Part shown: positions 1 through 10,916 of the stretch, in pieces | Layout: each line of letters starts with the position of its first letter | Position numbering within the stretch: the first letter of the stretch is position 1 | NCBI GenBank assembly: GCA_038317685.1 | Contig: JBBQBQ010000022.1 | Span: 1-22,565, forward strand | From: JBBQBQ01 sp038317685 | GTDB taxonomy: Bacteria; Desulfobacterota; Desulfuromonadia; Desulfuromonadales; DDH964 | Length of the DNA: 22,565 nucleotides | Reading direction: 5' to 3' | Position numbers and translations under genes: made by a program | The notes under the pieces: model-generated | The model's database searches: none | Told to the model about the DNA's origin: nothing | What the model saw: the letters and a program-made list of their open reading frames with translations, nothing else

Positions 1-1
1 C

Positions 2-340
2 AGCCATTGGGGGATCACGGTCCTGGCCGGGGTCAAACTATCGCCGGCCTTTAATCTGGCCTGGCTTTACCCGCGCCTGGTTTGGGGGGGGATCTGGGGA
101 CTCTGCCTCTACCCGTTTGTAGTCCGCCCCCGCAACCGCCGCCACTGGGTGCGCAAGGGGCTCTGGATCAGCCTGCTGCCGACCCTCTGCCAACTACTCT
201 ACATCTTCCCCTACCACACCCCCTACGGCAACTTCGGCTTCGGCCTCGGGACCCTCACCCCGTTCTTCGTCCTTGCCTTCAATTTCGTCTGGGGTTTTGC
301 AACCGGCCTCTGCACCCGCCTGCTCTGGGGCCGCGGGTGA
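2..340 (+). CDS. Membrane protein of unknown function (3' part only)
   Basis: The reading frame is open from the left edge, so the N-terminus lies outside the window; it ends at TGA 338-340 after 112 visible codons. An internal GTG at 149 is possible, but the frame is open and membrane-like upstream of it. About four hydrophobic segments are visible, with a basic loop (RPRNRRHWVRK) between the second and third, as in an integral inner-membrane protein. The stop overlaps the GTG start of the nuclease gene by 4 bp, so the two are probably co-translated. A run of eight G lies at 94-101. I do not recognise the family and see no catalytic motif. Confidence 0.65.
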   Translation, partial: SHWGITVLAGVKLSPAFNLAWLYPRLVWGGIWGLCLYPFVVRPRNRRHWVRKGLWISLLPTLCQLLYIFPYHTPYGNFGFGLGTLTPFFVLAFNFVWGFATGLCTRLLWGRG

Positions 341-822
341 TCTGGAGGCTCCTGGCAGCAACGCTGCCGGCACTCCTGCTCTGGGTCGGAGTGGCGGCCG
401 CCGCCACCGGCCGGGTCACCTGGATCGATGACGGCGACACCCTGCAGGTCGCCGGTCTCGGTTCGGTGCGCCTGCTCGGCATCGACGCCCCGGAGCACAC
501 GCCCTCCGAACGCGACAACTTCCTGCTGCGCCAGGGGGTCCCGGAGCCGACCCTGCGCCGCATCTCCGCCGCGGCCCGCGCCTTCAACATCGCCACCGTC
601 AAGGGCCGCGAGGTCACCCTCAGTTACGACGGCGAGACCCGCGACCGCCACGGCCGCACTCTCGCCTACGTCTTCCTGCCCGACGGCCGCCTCCTCAATC
701 GGCTCCTGCTCGAGAAGGGCTACGCCGTCGTCTACCGCCGCTTCGCCTTCTCCCGCAAGGACGAGTTCCTCGCCGCCGAGGCCGCGGCGCGGCAGCAGAA
801 GGTGGGAGTTTGGGCGAAGTAA
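337..822 (+). CDS. Secreted staphylococcal nuclease-like (SNase) protein
   Basis: This 161-residue protein starts at GTG 337, inside the stop of the preceding gene. The start is chosen because a signal peptide (LLAATLPALLLWVGVAAAA) follows at once; the same frame is open further upstream, but that stretch is antisense-like and lacks protein character. The mature part has the SNase order: a DDGDTL calcium-site-like motif, then R-LLGIDAPE (equivalents of Arg35 and Glu43), then DRHGRTLAYVF with the Arg87 equivalent, and a C-terminal helix ending in GVWAK. Known members are Ca-dependent extracytoplasmic nucleases cutting DNA and RNA. All three catalytic residues appear present, so the enzyme is probably active in the periplasm or outside the cell. 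Confidence 0.88.
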   Translation: MIWRLLAATLPALLLWVGVAAAATGRVTWIDDGDTLQVAGLGSVRLLGIDAPEHTPSERDNFLLRQGVPEPTLRRISAAARAFNIATVKGREVTLSYDGETRDRHGRTLAYVFLPDGRLLNRLLLEKGYAVVYRRFAFSRKDEFLAAEAAARQQKVGVWAK

Positions 823-1007
823 GGCAATTATCTGTCCTCCAAGGCTGCTTGGGTTGATCCCTTTCACCAAGGGGAGGGTCTCGATTTAGGTCCGGTGCAG
901 CGGCCAGGCAATCTTCGCTCGGCAATCGGACTTTCCCAACCATCGCAACGCCAAGCTGTGCCCCGGGACAGTTTCAGCCCCGAACTCTTCTGAAGACAGG
1001 AGCACCC

Positions 1008-3065
1008 ATGGATTCCATCTTCCGTTGCCGCTTCATCCTGACCGCACTCTGGTTGTTGATAGGGACGCAAGCGCTTTGGGCCGCCGGTTTAACGCGCTCG
1101 CCGCTTCAATCCGTCACCGTCGAAAAGAAGACCGTGCCGCCGACCCAGCTTCACCCCGCCTCGGCGGGGAGCCGCGCGCTGTCGCCGACCGTGACACCCG
1201 ATCTGCTGGTCCAGTCGGCCCAGTGGTCCGCGCCGCCTGCGGCCGGGCAGAAACTGGGACTGAGCAGCATCCTCAATATCGCCATTCGCAATGCCGGCAC
1301 CGCCCCTGCGGCGGCGACCCAAATCCAAATTCGCTGCGAAGCCCTTGCCGGCGGCCCTTGCCCGGCCGGCCTGAGCGACTCGCTGCCCGTCCCGCAGCTG
1401 GCGGCGAATCAGTCGCATGGCATGGCCTGGCCGGCCATGAGTTCTTCGGCGTGGACGGCCGGGAAATATCGGCTGGCGCTCACCATTGATCCCCAGAATC
1501 AGGTGCCTGAAAGCAATGACCTGAACAACCGGCTGACCCTGAACGTGGATATTGCGGCGCCGGTACCGGCGGTAATTGTGCCGAGCCCCGTCAAGATCGA
1601 GGCCAAAACCCAACAACCGTCGGCGGAGTCGTTTTCGCCCGGAGCCGGGAATAACCGGCGTGGCGCCATCCAGCCGGCGGCGCCTTCGACCGCGGCCTTC
1701 GGACAGATCGTCCCGATGGATGTCGCGATTCAGTCGCTGCGTCATGAGCCGCAAGACCCCCGCCTTGACGAATCGGTCAAATTGCTGGCCCGTATCGAAA
1801 ACCGGACCGACCAGATAACCTATCCGTGGATTTATGCGCGCTGCAAGCCGCTGGATGGGGGGACCTGTCCAGGCGGGGGACCCGGCCGGGAGGTTGTCGA
1901 TTCCTCCAGGGAGCGCCTGCTGGGCAATGAAGCTCAGGACGTCACGATTTTGCCACGGGGCGGCTTCAAAGGGACCGGACGCTTTTTGATCTCCGTGGCC
2001 AAGGATGCTGTTTTTTCCAAAGGCCTGCTCATCGACATGGTGCACGTTTCCCCGCCGGAAGATGTCAATCCGGCCATACGTCAGCTCTGCTACGACCTCT
2101 CCGGAAATGAACCTTGCGCCAGGATGGTGGAAACCGCGGGGCAGGTAAAGAGCATGAAAATCGAAGCAAGAGGCGCTGGCTTCAACGCGGAGACCAAGCT
2201 GTTCTGCCGTTACAACGGGACCGGCGGCAAAACCACCGACCTGGGTGCGAAATTTTCCGGGGGACCGAGCGCCGGCAGCCTCCGCGCCGTAGTGCCGGAA
2301 AACGTGGTGACCATCTTCGGCCAGTATCTGATCTGGGCCAAAAATGCCGACGGCAAGGAAAGCAATTCCGAACCTCTGGAGATCGTCCAGCCTGGGAAAC
2401 CGCCGCAGATTTTCGCCTGGGATCCCAGAACCATCTCCACCTGGTCGCGTCTGGACAATCATCAGCCCACCCTTTATGTCAGGTTGAAATTCCAGGGGAA
2501 AAACCTCGGTCCGCTGACCGATGTCTGGGTGGACCCTTCCCCGGTTGCCCCGGATCTCAAAGCCAAAGTCGATGATGATGTGGTCCCCGTTGATAGCCAA
2601 CTCGTCGTCAGGTTGACAACGGTTCGCCCCACCGATGGCGAAATCAAGCTTTGGATTTACAACAAACACCCGGACGGCAAGACCGATACCCGCAACCAGG
2701 CCCAATGGTTCAAGATCCCGGTGAAGCTGGAGCTGGTTCCCCTGCCCCCGCCGGCCCTGGTGACCCCCAAGGAAGGGGAGAGCTATGTTGCCCGGGATGT
2801 GGAGCTCACCTTTCAGGGGCAGATGCCTTATGTGCTCGATCTTCAGTGGCAGCAGTTGGCGGGGCCGGTCTGGTTGCCGGTGAAGGTCGTAGAGCAGTTC
2901 GATACCGGGGGCGGCAGCCAAAGAAAGCTGACGGTCAAGCGGAACCTTCTGCCCAACGACGGCACCTATCGCCTCCGGGCCCGGGTTTCGCCGGACGATG
3001 ACGACAACTTCGGCCGGGATTACGTCTGGGGCGAGTGGCGGAGGTTTGACTTCAAGAAAAACTGA
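1008..3065 (+). CDS. Large secreted CARDB/Ig-like multidomain protein
   Basis: This 685-residue protein starts at ATG 1008, with an AGACAGGAG ribosome-binding sequence just upstream. Residues 1-26 form a signal peptide ending in ALWAAG. Residues about 65-182 match the CARDB fold, with the typical ending pattern of a hydrophobic strand, DP-NQVPESNDLNN and a final strand. A Pro/Ala-rich linker follows to about 235, then a second beta-rich block to about 345, an IPT/Ig-like segment to about 470, and a C-terminal fibronectin-like module (VTPKEGESY to GEWRRFDF). Cysteine pairs in several modules suggest disulfides and an exported location. CARDB-type modules are usually adhesion or cell-surface domains. 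No enzymatic motif was seen. It stands alone between two gaps. Confidence 0.75.
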   Translation: MDSIFRCRFILTALWLLIGTQALWAAGLTRSPLQSVTVEKKTVPPTQLHPASAGSRALSPTVTPDLLVQSAQWSAPPAAGQKLGLSSILNIAIRNAGTAPAAATQIQIRCEALAGGPCPAGLSDSLPVPQLAANQSHGMAWPAMSSSAWTAGKYRLALTIDPQNQVPESNDLNNRLTLNVDIAAPVPAVIVPSPVKIEAKTQQPSAESFSPGAGNNRRGAIQPAAPSTAAFGQIVPMDVAIQSLRHEPQDPRLDESVKLLARIENRTDQITYPWIYARCKPLDGGTCPGGGPGREVVDSSRERLLGNEAQDVTILPRGGFKGTGRFLISVAKDAVFSKGLLIDMVHVSPPEDVNPAIRQLCYDLSGNEPCARMVETAGQVKSMKIEARGAGFNAETKLFCRYNGTGGKTTDLGAKFSGGPSAGSLRAVVPENVVTIFGQYLIWAKNADGKESNSEPLEIVQPGKPPQIFAWDPRTISTWSRLDNHQPTLYVRLKFQGKNLGPLTDVWVDPSPVAPDLKAKVDDDVVPVDSQLVVRLTTVRPTDGEIKLWIYNKHPDGKTDTRNQAQWFKIPVKLELVPLPPPALVTPKEGESYVARDVELTFQGQMPYVLDLQWQQLAGPVWLPVKVVEQFDTGGGSQRKLTVKRNLLPNDGTYRLRARVSPDDDDNFGRDYVWGEWRRFDFKKN

Positions 3066-3084
3066 CCGTCCGACCCATTGGTCC

Positions 3085-3104
3085 CCCCGGACTTGACCCC
3101 GGGG
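3085..3104 (+). terminator. Possible weak hairpin after the CARDB gene
   Basis: CCCCGG at 3085-3090 can pair with CCGGGG at 3099-3104 across an 8-base loop, about 20 bases past the stop. No T-run follows, so intrinsic termination is uncertain. The rest of the 271-base gap up to 3336 shows no convincing gene; the only clear signal is the ribosome-binding site at its right end. Confidence 0.25.
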
Positions 3105-3336
3105 AGGAAATCGAATCAACCACGCAACCAGCGCGGGATCTCGATCTTGAACACAGTGGAGGTCCTCACCGCCAAGGTCCGGGCGCGGCTCAGTCAAGTC
3201 GGACTTTGGGCCAAACAGGACTCCGTGCAGGCGAGTTGAATTCTGTGCCGACGAAGGAATAGGACTTGAATAGGAGGGGAACGGATCCTTTCTCTGTTCT
3301 CATCACCGCTGTTATCGCATCCCGCAGGAGGTGCTC

Positions 3337-4257
3337 ATGACCCCTTTCAATAGAAGTCTTCTGCTCCTTCTGTTCTTCAGTTGTTTATTCGCCGGCGAAC
3401 TCTCCGCAACGGAAAAGTTTGCCGAAAAAACCGGTCAGGAGTGCCTGGTCTGCCATGTCGACCCGGCGGGGGGCGGCGAATTGACAACCGCGGGTCAGGG
3501 CTATGCTCTCTCCCTGGGGTCCGAAGCTGCGGTCGCCGCGCCCTCGGGATCATCGGCGCTGTCTCACGGATTCCGGTTGCTGGTCGGCTATCTGCACATC
3601 CTGTTCGGGATCTTCTGGTTCGGCACGATTCTCTACGTTCACCTGATTCTCAAACCGGGCTATGCCTCGCAAGGCCTGCCGCGCGGCGAAGTCAAGCTTG
3701 GGCTGATTTCGATTCTCGTCATGGGGGTTACCGGGGCGATTTTGGTTGCCTACCGCATCCCTGACGCCGGCATGCTGATCGGCACCCGGTTCGGGATCTT
3801 GCTGCTGATCAAAATCGTTCTTTATCTGATCATGGCCGGCTCCGCGCTACTGGTCGTCCTGGTCGTCGGTCCGCGCCTGCGTCGGAAGCATTCCGCAGCA
3901 AAAACTTCGGAGGCAGGCGATCTTTCGTTGCAGGAACTGGCCCTCTTTGACGGCCAGGAAGGACGCAAAGCCTACATCGCTTACCAGGGTGCCATCTACG
4001 ATGTGACCGATAGTTCGAAATGGAGAGCCGGCACCCATATGGGGCGGCATAACTCGGGGGGAGATTTGACCGGACAGCTCCTGCAAGCGCCGCACGGAGG
4101 GGAGCTGGTTCAGGCGATGCGAAAAATCGGCAAGCTGCGCGGGGATGAACCCGCCGGGCTAACCCCGCCGCAAAAACTTTTTTATGTCATGGCCTACATG
4201 AACCTGGCGTTCGTTTACCTGATTATCCTGATCCTGGCCTGCTGGAAGTGGTGGTAG
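3337..4257 (+). CDS. Membrane heme protein: CXXCH + CopD-like + cytochrome b5-like domain
   Basis: This protein has 306 residues. AGGAGG at 3326-3331 sits 5 bases before ATG 3337, which decides this start over GTG 3331, since that codon overlaps the Shine-Dalgarno. A signal sequence (about 1-24) is followed by CLVCH at 36-40, a single c-type heme attachment motif. Membrane spans lie near 82-103, 122-140 and 150-178 and resemble CopD-family proteins. Residues about 196-265 form a cytochrome b5-like domain (AYIAYQGAIYDVTDSSKW, then H234, H238 and H253 as possible heme ligands). A last span is at about 283-302. The likely role is electron transfer across or at the membrane; copper handling is less likely. 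The gene is monocistronic and closed by the 4311-4349 terminator. Confidence 0.8.
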   Translation: MTPFNRSLLLLLFFSCLFAGELSATEKFAEKTGQECLVCHVDPAGGGELTTAGQGYALSLGSEAAVAAPSGSSALSHGFRLLVGYLHILFGIFWFGTILYVHLILKPGYASQGLPRGEVKLGLISILVMGVTGAILVAYRIPDAGMLIGTRFGILLLIKIVLYLIMAGSALLVVLVVGPRLRRKHSAAKTSEAGDLSLQELALFDGQEGRKAYIAYQGAIYDVTDSSKWRAGTHMGRHNSGGDLTGQLLQAPHGGELVQAMRKIGKLRGDEPAGLTPPQKLFYVMAYMNLAFVYLIILILACWKWW

Positions 4258-4310
4258 GGTGCTGGTGTTGGTGCTGGGTCGGACCCGGCTCCATGCCTTG
4301 AGATAGAAGA

Positions 4311-4349
4311 AAAAAAGCGGGTGCCCTCACCGGGCCGCCCGCTTTTTTT
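4311..4349. terminator. Bidirectional intrinsic terminator
   Basis: AAAAAAGCGGG at 4311-4321 pairs with CCCGCTTTTTT(T) at 4338-4349. The T-run on one arm and the A-run on the other make it work on both strands. It lies between the convergent heme-protein gene (+) and the Aquifex-type aconitase gene (-). Confidence 0.85.
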
Positions 4350-4366
4350 GAGGCGCTGCCGGCCCT

Positions 4367-6304
4367 TCAATCAGCGGGTCTGGACCGCACGTAATTCAGC
4401 GTCCCGCCCTCCATCAGGTGTCCCCGCTGCCGCTCCGAGACCTCCAGGATGGTGATGATACGCCGACCGTCGACCTCCACCGGGATCTCGCTATCCCCAG
4501 CCTGCAGGCGCCGCCGGATCTCCGGAAAAACGATCCGCTGCCCTTTCTCCAGCCACTGGTAATCGTCGGGGTCCTGGAACGTCAGAGGGAGGATGCCGAA
4601 GTTGCAAAGGTTGGCCTTGTGGATGCGGGCAAAGCTCTTGACGAGCTTGGCCCGGACCCCCAGATAACGCGGTGCCAGGGCGGCGTGTTCGCGGCTCGAC
4701 CCCTGCCCGTAATTCTCCCCGCCGATCACCACCACATCCCCCTTCTCCAGGCATTCCTTGTGGAAATCGGGGTTAAGCTGATAGTAGACAAATTCGCTGA
4801 TGGCGCCGATGTTGGAGCGCAGCGGCAGGACCTTGTTGCCGGCCGGCATGATGGTATCAGTGGAGATGTTGTCGCCGACTTTGAGGATCACTTCGGCCGT
4901 CAAGGTCTCCGGCAGGGGGGCGAAGTCGGGGAGGGGCTTGATGTTCGGCCCGCGGACCACCTCGCCGCTGCGCAGAGCCTCGTCGGGAAAGATGATCGAC
5001 GATTCGTCGACCAGGTACTTTTCCGGATCGGCGATGCGCGGGTAGACCATCTCCCTGCCTAGATCCCGCGGGTCGGTGATAACCCCTTTCAGGGAGGCTG
5101 CGGCGGCGGTCTCCGGCGAGCAGAGGTAGACCTGGTCGTCCTTGGTCCCGGAGCGACCCGGGAAGTTGCGGGGGAAGGTGCGCAGGCTGACCTGTCCGGT
5201 CCCGGGAGCCTGACCCATGCCGATGCACCCCAGGCATCCCGATTGGTGGATGCGGGCTCCTGCGAGGAGCAGCGGCATCACGCCGCCCTGATCGGCAATA
5301 TTCTCAAGCACCTGGCGGCTGCCGGGGTTGATGTGGAAGGAGACGTCGGGGTGGGCGTGGCGGCCCTCGACGATGCGGGCCACGACCATCAGGTCGCGGA
5401 AGGAGGAGTTGACCGACGAGCCGACGATCGTCTGGTCGACCTTGATCCCGGCAACCTCGGCCATCCGCTTGACGTTCCCCGGCGAAGTCGGGCAGGCGAT
5501 CAGCGGCTCGACCGCGGCCAGATCGATCTCGGCCTCCTCGTCATAGCTGCAGCCGGGGTCGGCGACAAGTTCCCGCCAGGCGTCGCCCCGCCCCTGTGCA
5601 GCCAGATAGTGGCGGGTGCGCTCGTCGGAAGGGAAGATGCTGGTGGTGGCACCGAGTTCGGTCCCCATGTTGCCGATCGTTTCCCGGTCGGTGGCGGAGA
5701 GGGTCGCCACTCCCGGGCCGTAGTACTCGAGAATCTGGCCGACGCACCCTTTGACATCAAAACGACGCAGCAGCTCCAAGATCACGTCCTTGGCGCTGAC
5801 CCAGTCGGAGAGCCGGCCGGTCAGTCTGACCCCGAGAACCCCGGGGCAGGGGAAGTGGTAGGGATGACCGGCCATCGCCAGGGCCACGTCGAGCCCGCCC
5901 GCGCCGATCGCCAGCATCGACACCCCGGCGGCTCCCGGGGTATGGCTGTCGGAGCCGATCATCGTCAGTCCCGGGCGGCCGAAGCGCTCCATGTGAACCT
6001 GGTGGGAGACGCCGTTGCCGGGACGGGAGAAGTGGATGCCGTAACGGCCGCAGGCGGTCTGCAGGTACTTGTGATCGTCGGCATTTTTGTTGTCGGTCTG
6101 CAGCAGGTTGTGATCGACATACTGGGCGGCGAGATCAACCTTGACCCGGTCGAGTCCCAGGGCTTCGAATTCAAGCATCGCCATGGTGCCGGTGGCGTCT
6201 TGCAGCAGGGTTTGGTCGATTTTGATGGCGATCTCCTCGCCGGGGCTCAGGCTCCCCTCGACGAGATGCGCTTCGATTATCTTCTGGGTCAGGTTTCGGG
6301 CCAT
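4367..6304 (-). CDS. Aconitate hydratase, Aquifex-type (mitochondrial-aconitase-like)
   Basis: This 645-residue protein starts at the ATG whose first base is 6304, preceded by AAAGGGGG; an in-frame upstream ATG at 6331 lacks a ribosome-binding site. It is predicted to interconvert citrate and isocitrate in the cytoplasm. Visible motifs are SDSHTPGAAG near 118-127, the aconitase cluster pair C357/C360 in SGCLGCIG, and the swivel domain with GQGSSREH near 533-540. The length (about 640-650) and order fit the Aquifex-type aconitase subfamily. The third cluster-ligand position, normally Cys in G-S-C-T-N, reads Ser297 (VGSSVNSS). The DNA there (TCG TCG) gives no hint of a shift. Alternatives are homoaconitase or a related hydro-lyase; no lysine or leucine biosynthesis neighbours support these. 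It lies 83 bp downstream of acnA, probably in the same transcript. Confidence 0.85.
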   Translation of the reverse strand: MARNLTQKIIEAHLVEGSLSPGEEIAIKIDQTLLQDATGTMAMLEFEALGLDRVKVDLAAQYVDHNLLQTDNKNADDHKYLQTACGRYGIHFSRPGNGVSHQVHMERFGRPGLTMIGSDSHTPGAAGVSMLAIGAGGLDVALAMAGHPYHFPCPGVLGVRLTGRLSDWVSAKDVILELLRRFDVKGCVGQILEYYGPGVATLSATDRETIGNMGTELGATTSIFPSDERTRHYLAAQGRGDAWRELVADPGCSYDEEAEIDLAAVEPLIACPTSPGNVKRMAEVAGIKVDQTIVGSSVNSSFRDLMVVARIVEGRHAHPDVSFHINPGSRQVLENIADQGGVMPLLLAGARIHQSGCLGCIGMGQAPGTGQVSLRTFPRNFPGRSGTKDDQVYLCSPETAAAASLKGVITDPRDLGREMVYPRIADPEKYLVDESSIIFPDEALRSGEVVRGPNIKPLPDFAPLPETLTAEVILKVGDNISTDTIMPAGNKVLPLRSNIGAISEFVYYQLNPDFHKECLEKGDVVVIGGENYGQGSSREHAALAPRYLGVRAKLVKSFARIHKANLCNFGILPLTFQDPDDYQWLEKGQRIVFPEIRRRLQAGDSEIPVEVDGRRIITILEVSERQRGHLMEGGTLNYVRSRPAD

Positions 6305-6387
6305 GTCATTCCCCCTTTCGCTGAGATTCACCTACATTCTAGCAAAGCTCAGGAGCTCGCAACCACTTGGCCAAAGATGCTGTCCTT

Positions 6388-9066
<2,679 letters not shown>

Positions 9067-9203
9067 CGTCATTCTCCTTCTGTGTTCCGGAATGGTCAAA
9101 AGTCTACCAGACCCGGCGCCGGCTTCGACCAAAATCACGACTTTCCTTGCCTTGCCCGGCAACATTTGTTATCAAAGGAGCATTTCCCCCTGCGAGGTTA
9201 TCC

Positions 9204-10304
<1,101 letters not shown>

Positions 10305-10320
10305 TCGATCTCCCCAACTC

Positions 10321-10371
10321 GAAGCACCAAGGTCCAGGGCGCCTCGAACCCGCCCTGGACCTTGGTGCTTC
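10321..10371. terminator. Strong hairpin: 21-bp perfect inverted repeat
   Basis: Bases 10321-10341 are the exact reverse complement of 10351-10371, with a 9-base loop. A T-rich stretch (10374-10397) follows on the plus strand. It lies 16 bases past the MscS stop and 22 bases past the end of the convergent hsp20 gene, so it probably terminates the plus-strand gene and may also block or protect the minus-strand transcript. The stem is longer than a usual intrinsic terminator. Confidence 0.8.
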
Positions 10372-10392
10372 AGCCTTTTCCCTTTTTACTTT

Positions 10393-10854
10393 TTACTTAT
10401 TCACTCCCCCCTCCTCGACCTTCACCTCGATCTGGCGGGACTTGACTGCGGTCTTCTTCGGCAACACCACCTTCAGCACCCCCCGCTCGCAGGTGGCCCG
10501 AGTCGCATCCTGATCGACGGTGGCCGGCAGGGCGAAGGTTCGGCGGAAGACCCCGTAGCTGCGTTCGATGCGGTGATAGTTCTGCTTCTTTTCCTCGCAT
10601 TCGAGCTTGCGTTCCCCGCGGATGATCAGGGTGTGATCCTCGATCTGCACCTCGATGTCCTCCATATCGACCTCGGGAACCTCCATCTTCACCACCACCT
10701 CCCGGTCATCCTCGTAGATATCGACCGGGGGCTGCCACAGACCTTCCTCGAAGCGTTCTCCGAAACTCCGCTCACGGCTCAATTCGAAGAGCCGGTTCAT
10801 CTGTTCCTGCATCATCCGCAGTTCACGCAGCGGATCCCACTTGACGATGGCCAT
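10393..10854 (-). CDS. Small heat-shock protein, Hsp20/alpha-crystallin family
   Basis: The protein has 153 residues; ATG at 10854 follows AGGAG about 8 bases upstream. An N-terminal arm (WDPLRELRMMQEQMNRLFE) is typical of bacterial Hsp20. The alpha-crystallin domain spans about 40-140 and shows PPVDIYEDDREVVVKMEVP near its start and the signature GVLKVVLPK near its end. The C-terminal extension has an I-x-V type motif (QIEV). Such proteins are ATP-independent holdases that bind unfolding proteins and hand them to chaperones or proteases. Here it is the last gene of an operon with a Lon-like AAA+ protease and an SPFH protein, which suggests it feeds substrates to that protease. Confidence 0.93.
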   Translation of the reverse strand: MAIVKWDPLRELRMMQEQMNRLFELSRERSFGERFEEGLWQPPVDIYEDDREVVVKMEVPEVDMEDIEVQIEDHTLIIRGERKLECEEKKQNYHRIERSYGVFRRTFALPATVDQDATRATCERGVLKVVLPKKTAVKSRQIEVKVEEGGVNK

Positions 10855-10916
10855 GGCCTCTGCTCCTCATCCCTTCCCTGGATAAACCGGCGACCCCGCG
10901 ATTCCGCCGGGCTGAA

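Noticed and set aside
94..101. Eight-G tract in the first membrane gene as a phase-variation site
   Set aside because: The frame is intact on both sides and the tract is short for a GC-rich genome; not enough to claim a switch.
823..1007. Search for a riboswitch in the 185-base gap before the CARDB gene
   Set aside because: Only a short CCCTT/AAGGG hairpin is visible; no match to known riboswitch cores such as GEMM.
1089..3197. 702-codon open frame on the minus strand opposite the CARDB gene
   Set aside because: It is antisense to a gene with signal peptide and domain structure; its sequence is Arg/Gly-rich without domains, a GC-content shadow.
3106..3240. Possible short coding remnant (plus-strand frame reading ISILNTVEVLTAKVRARLS)
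   Set aside because: Too short, no start with a ribosome-binding site and no family I recognise; may be chance.
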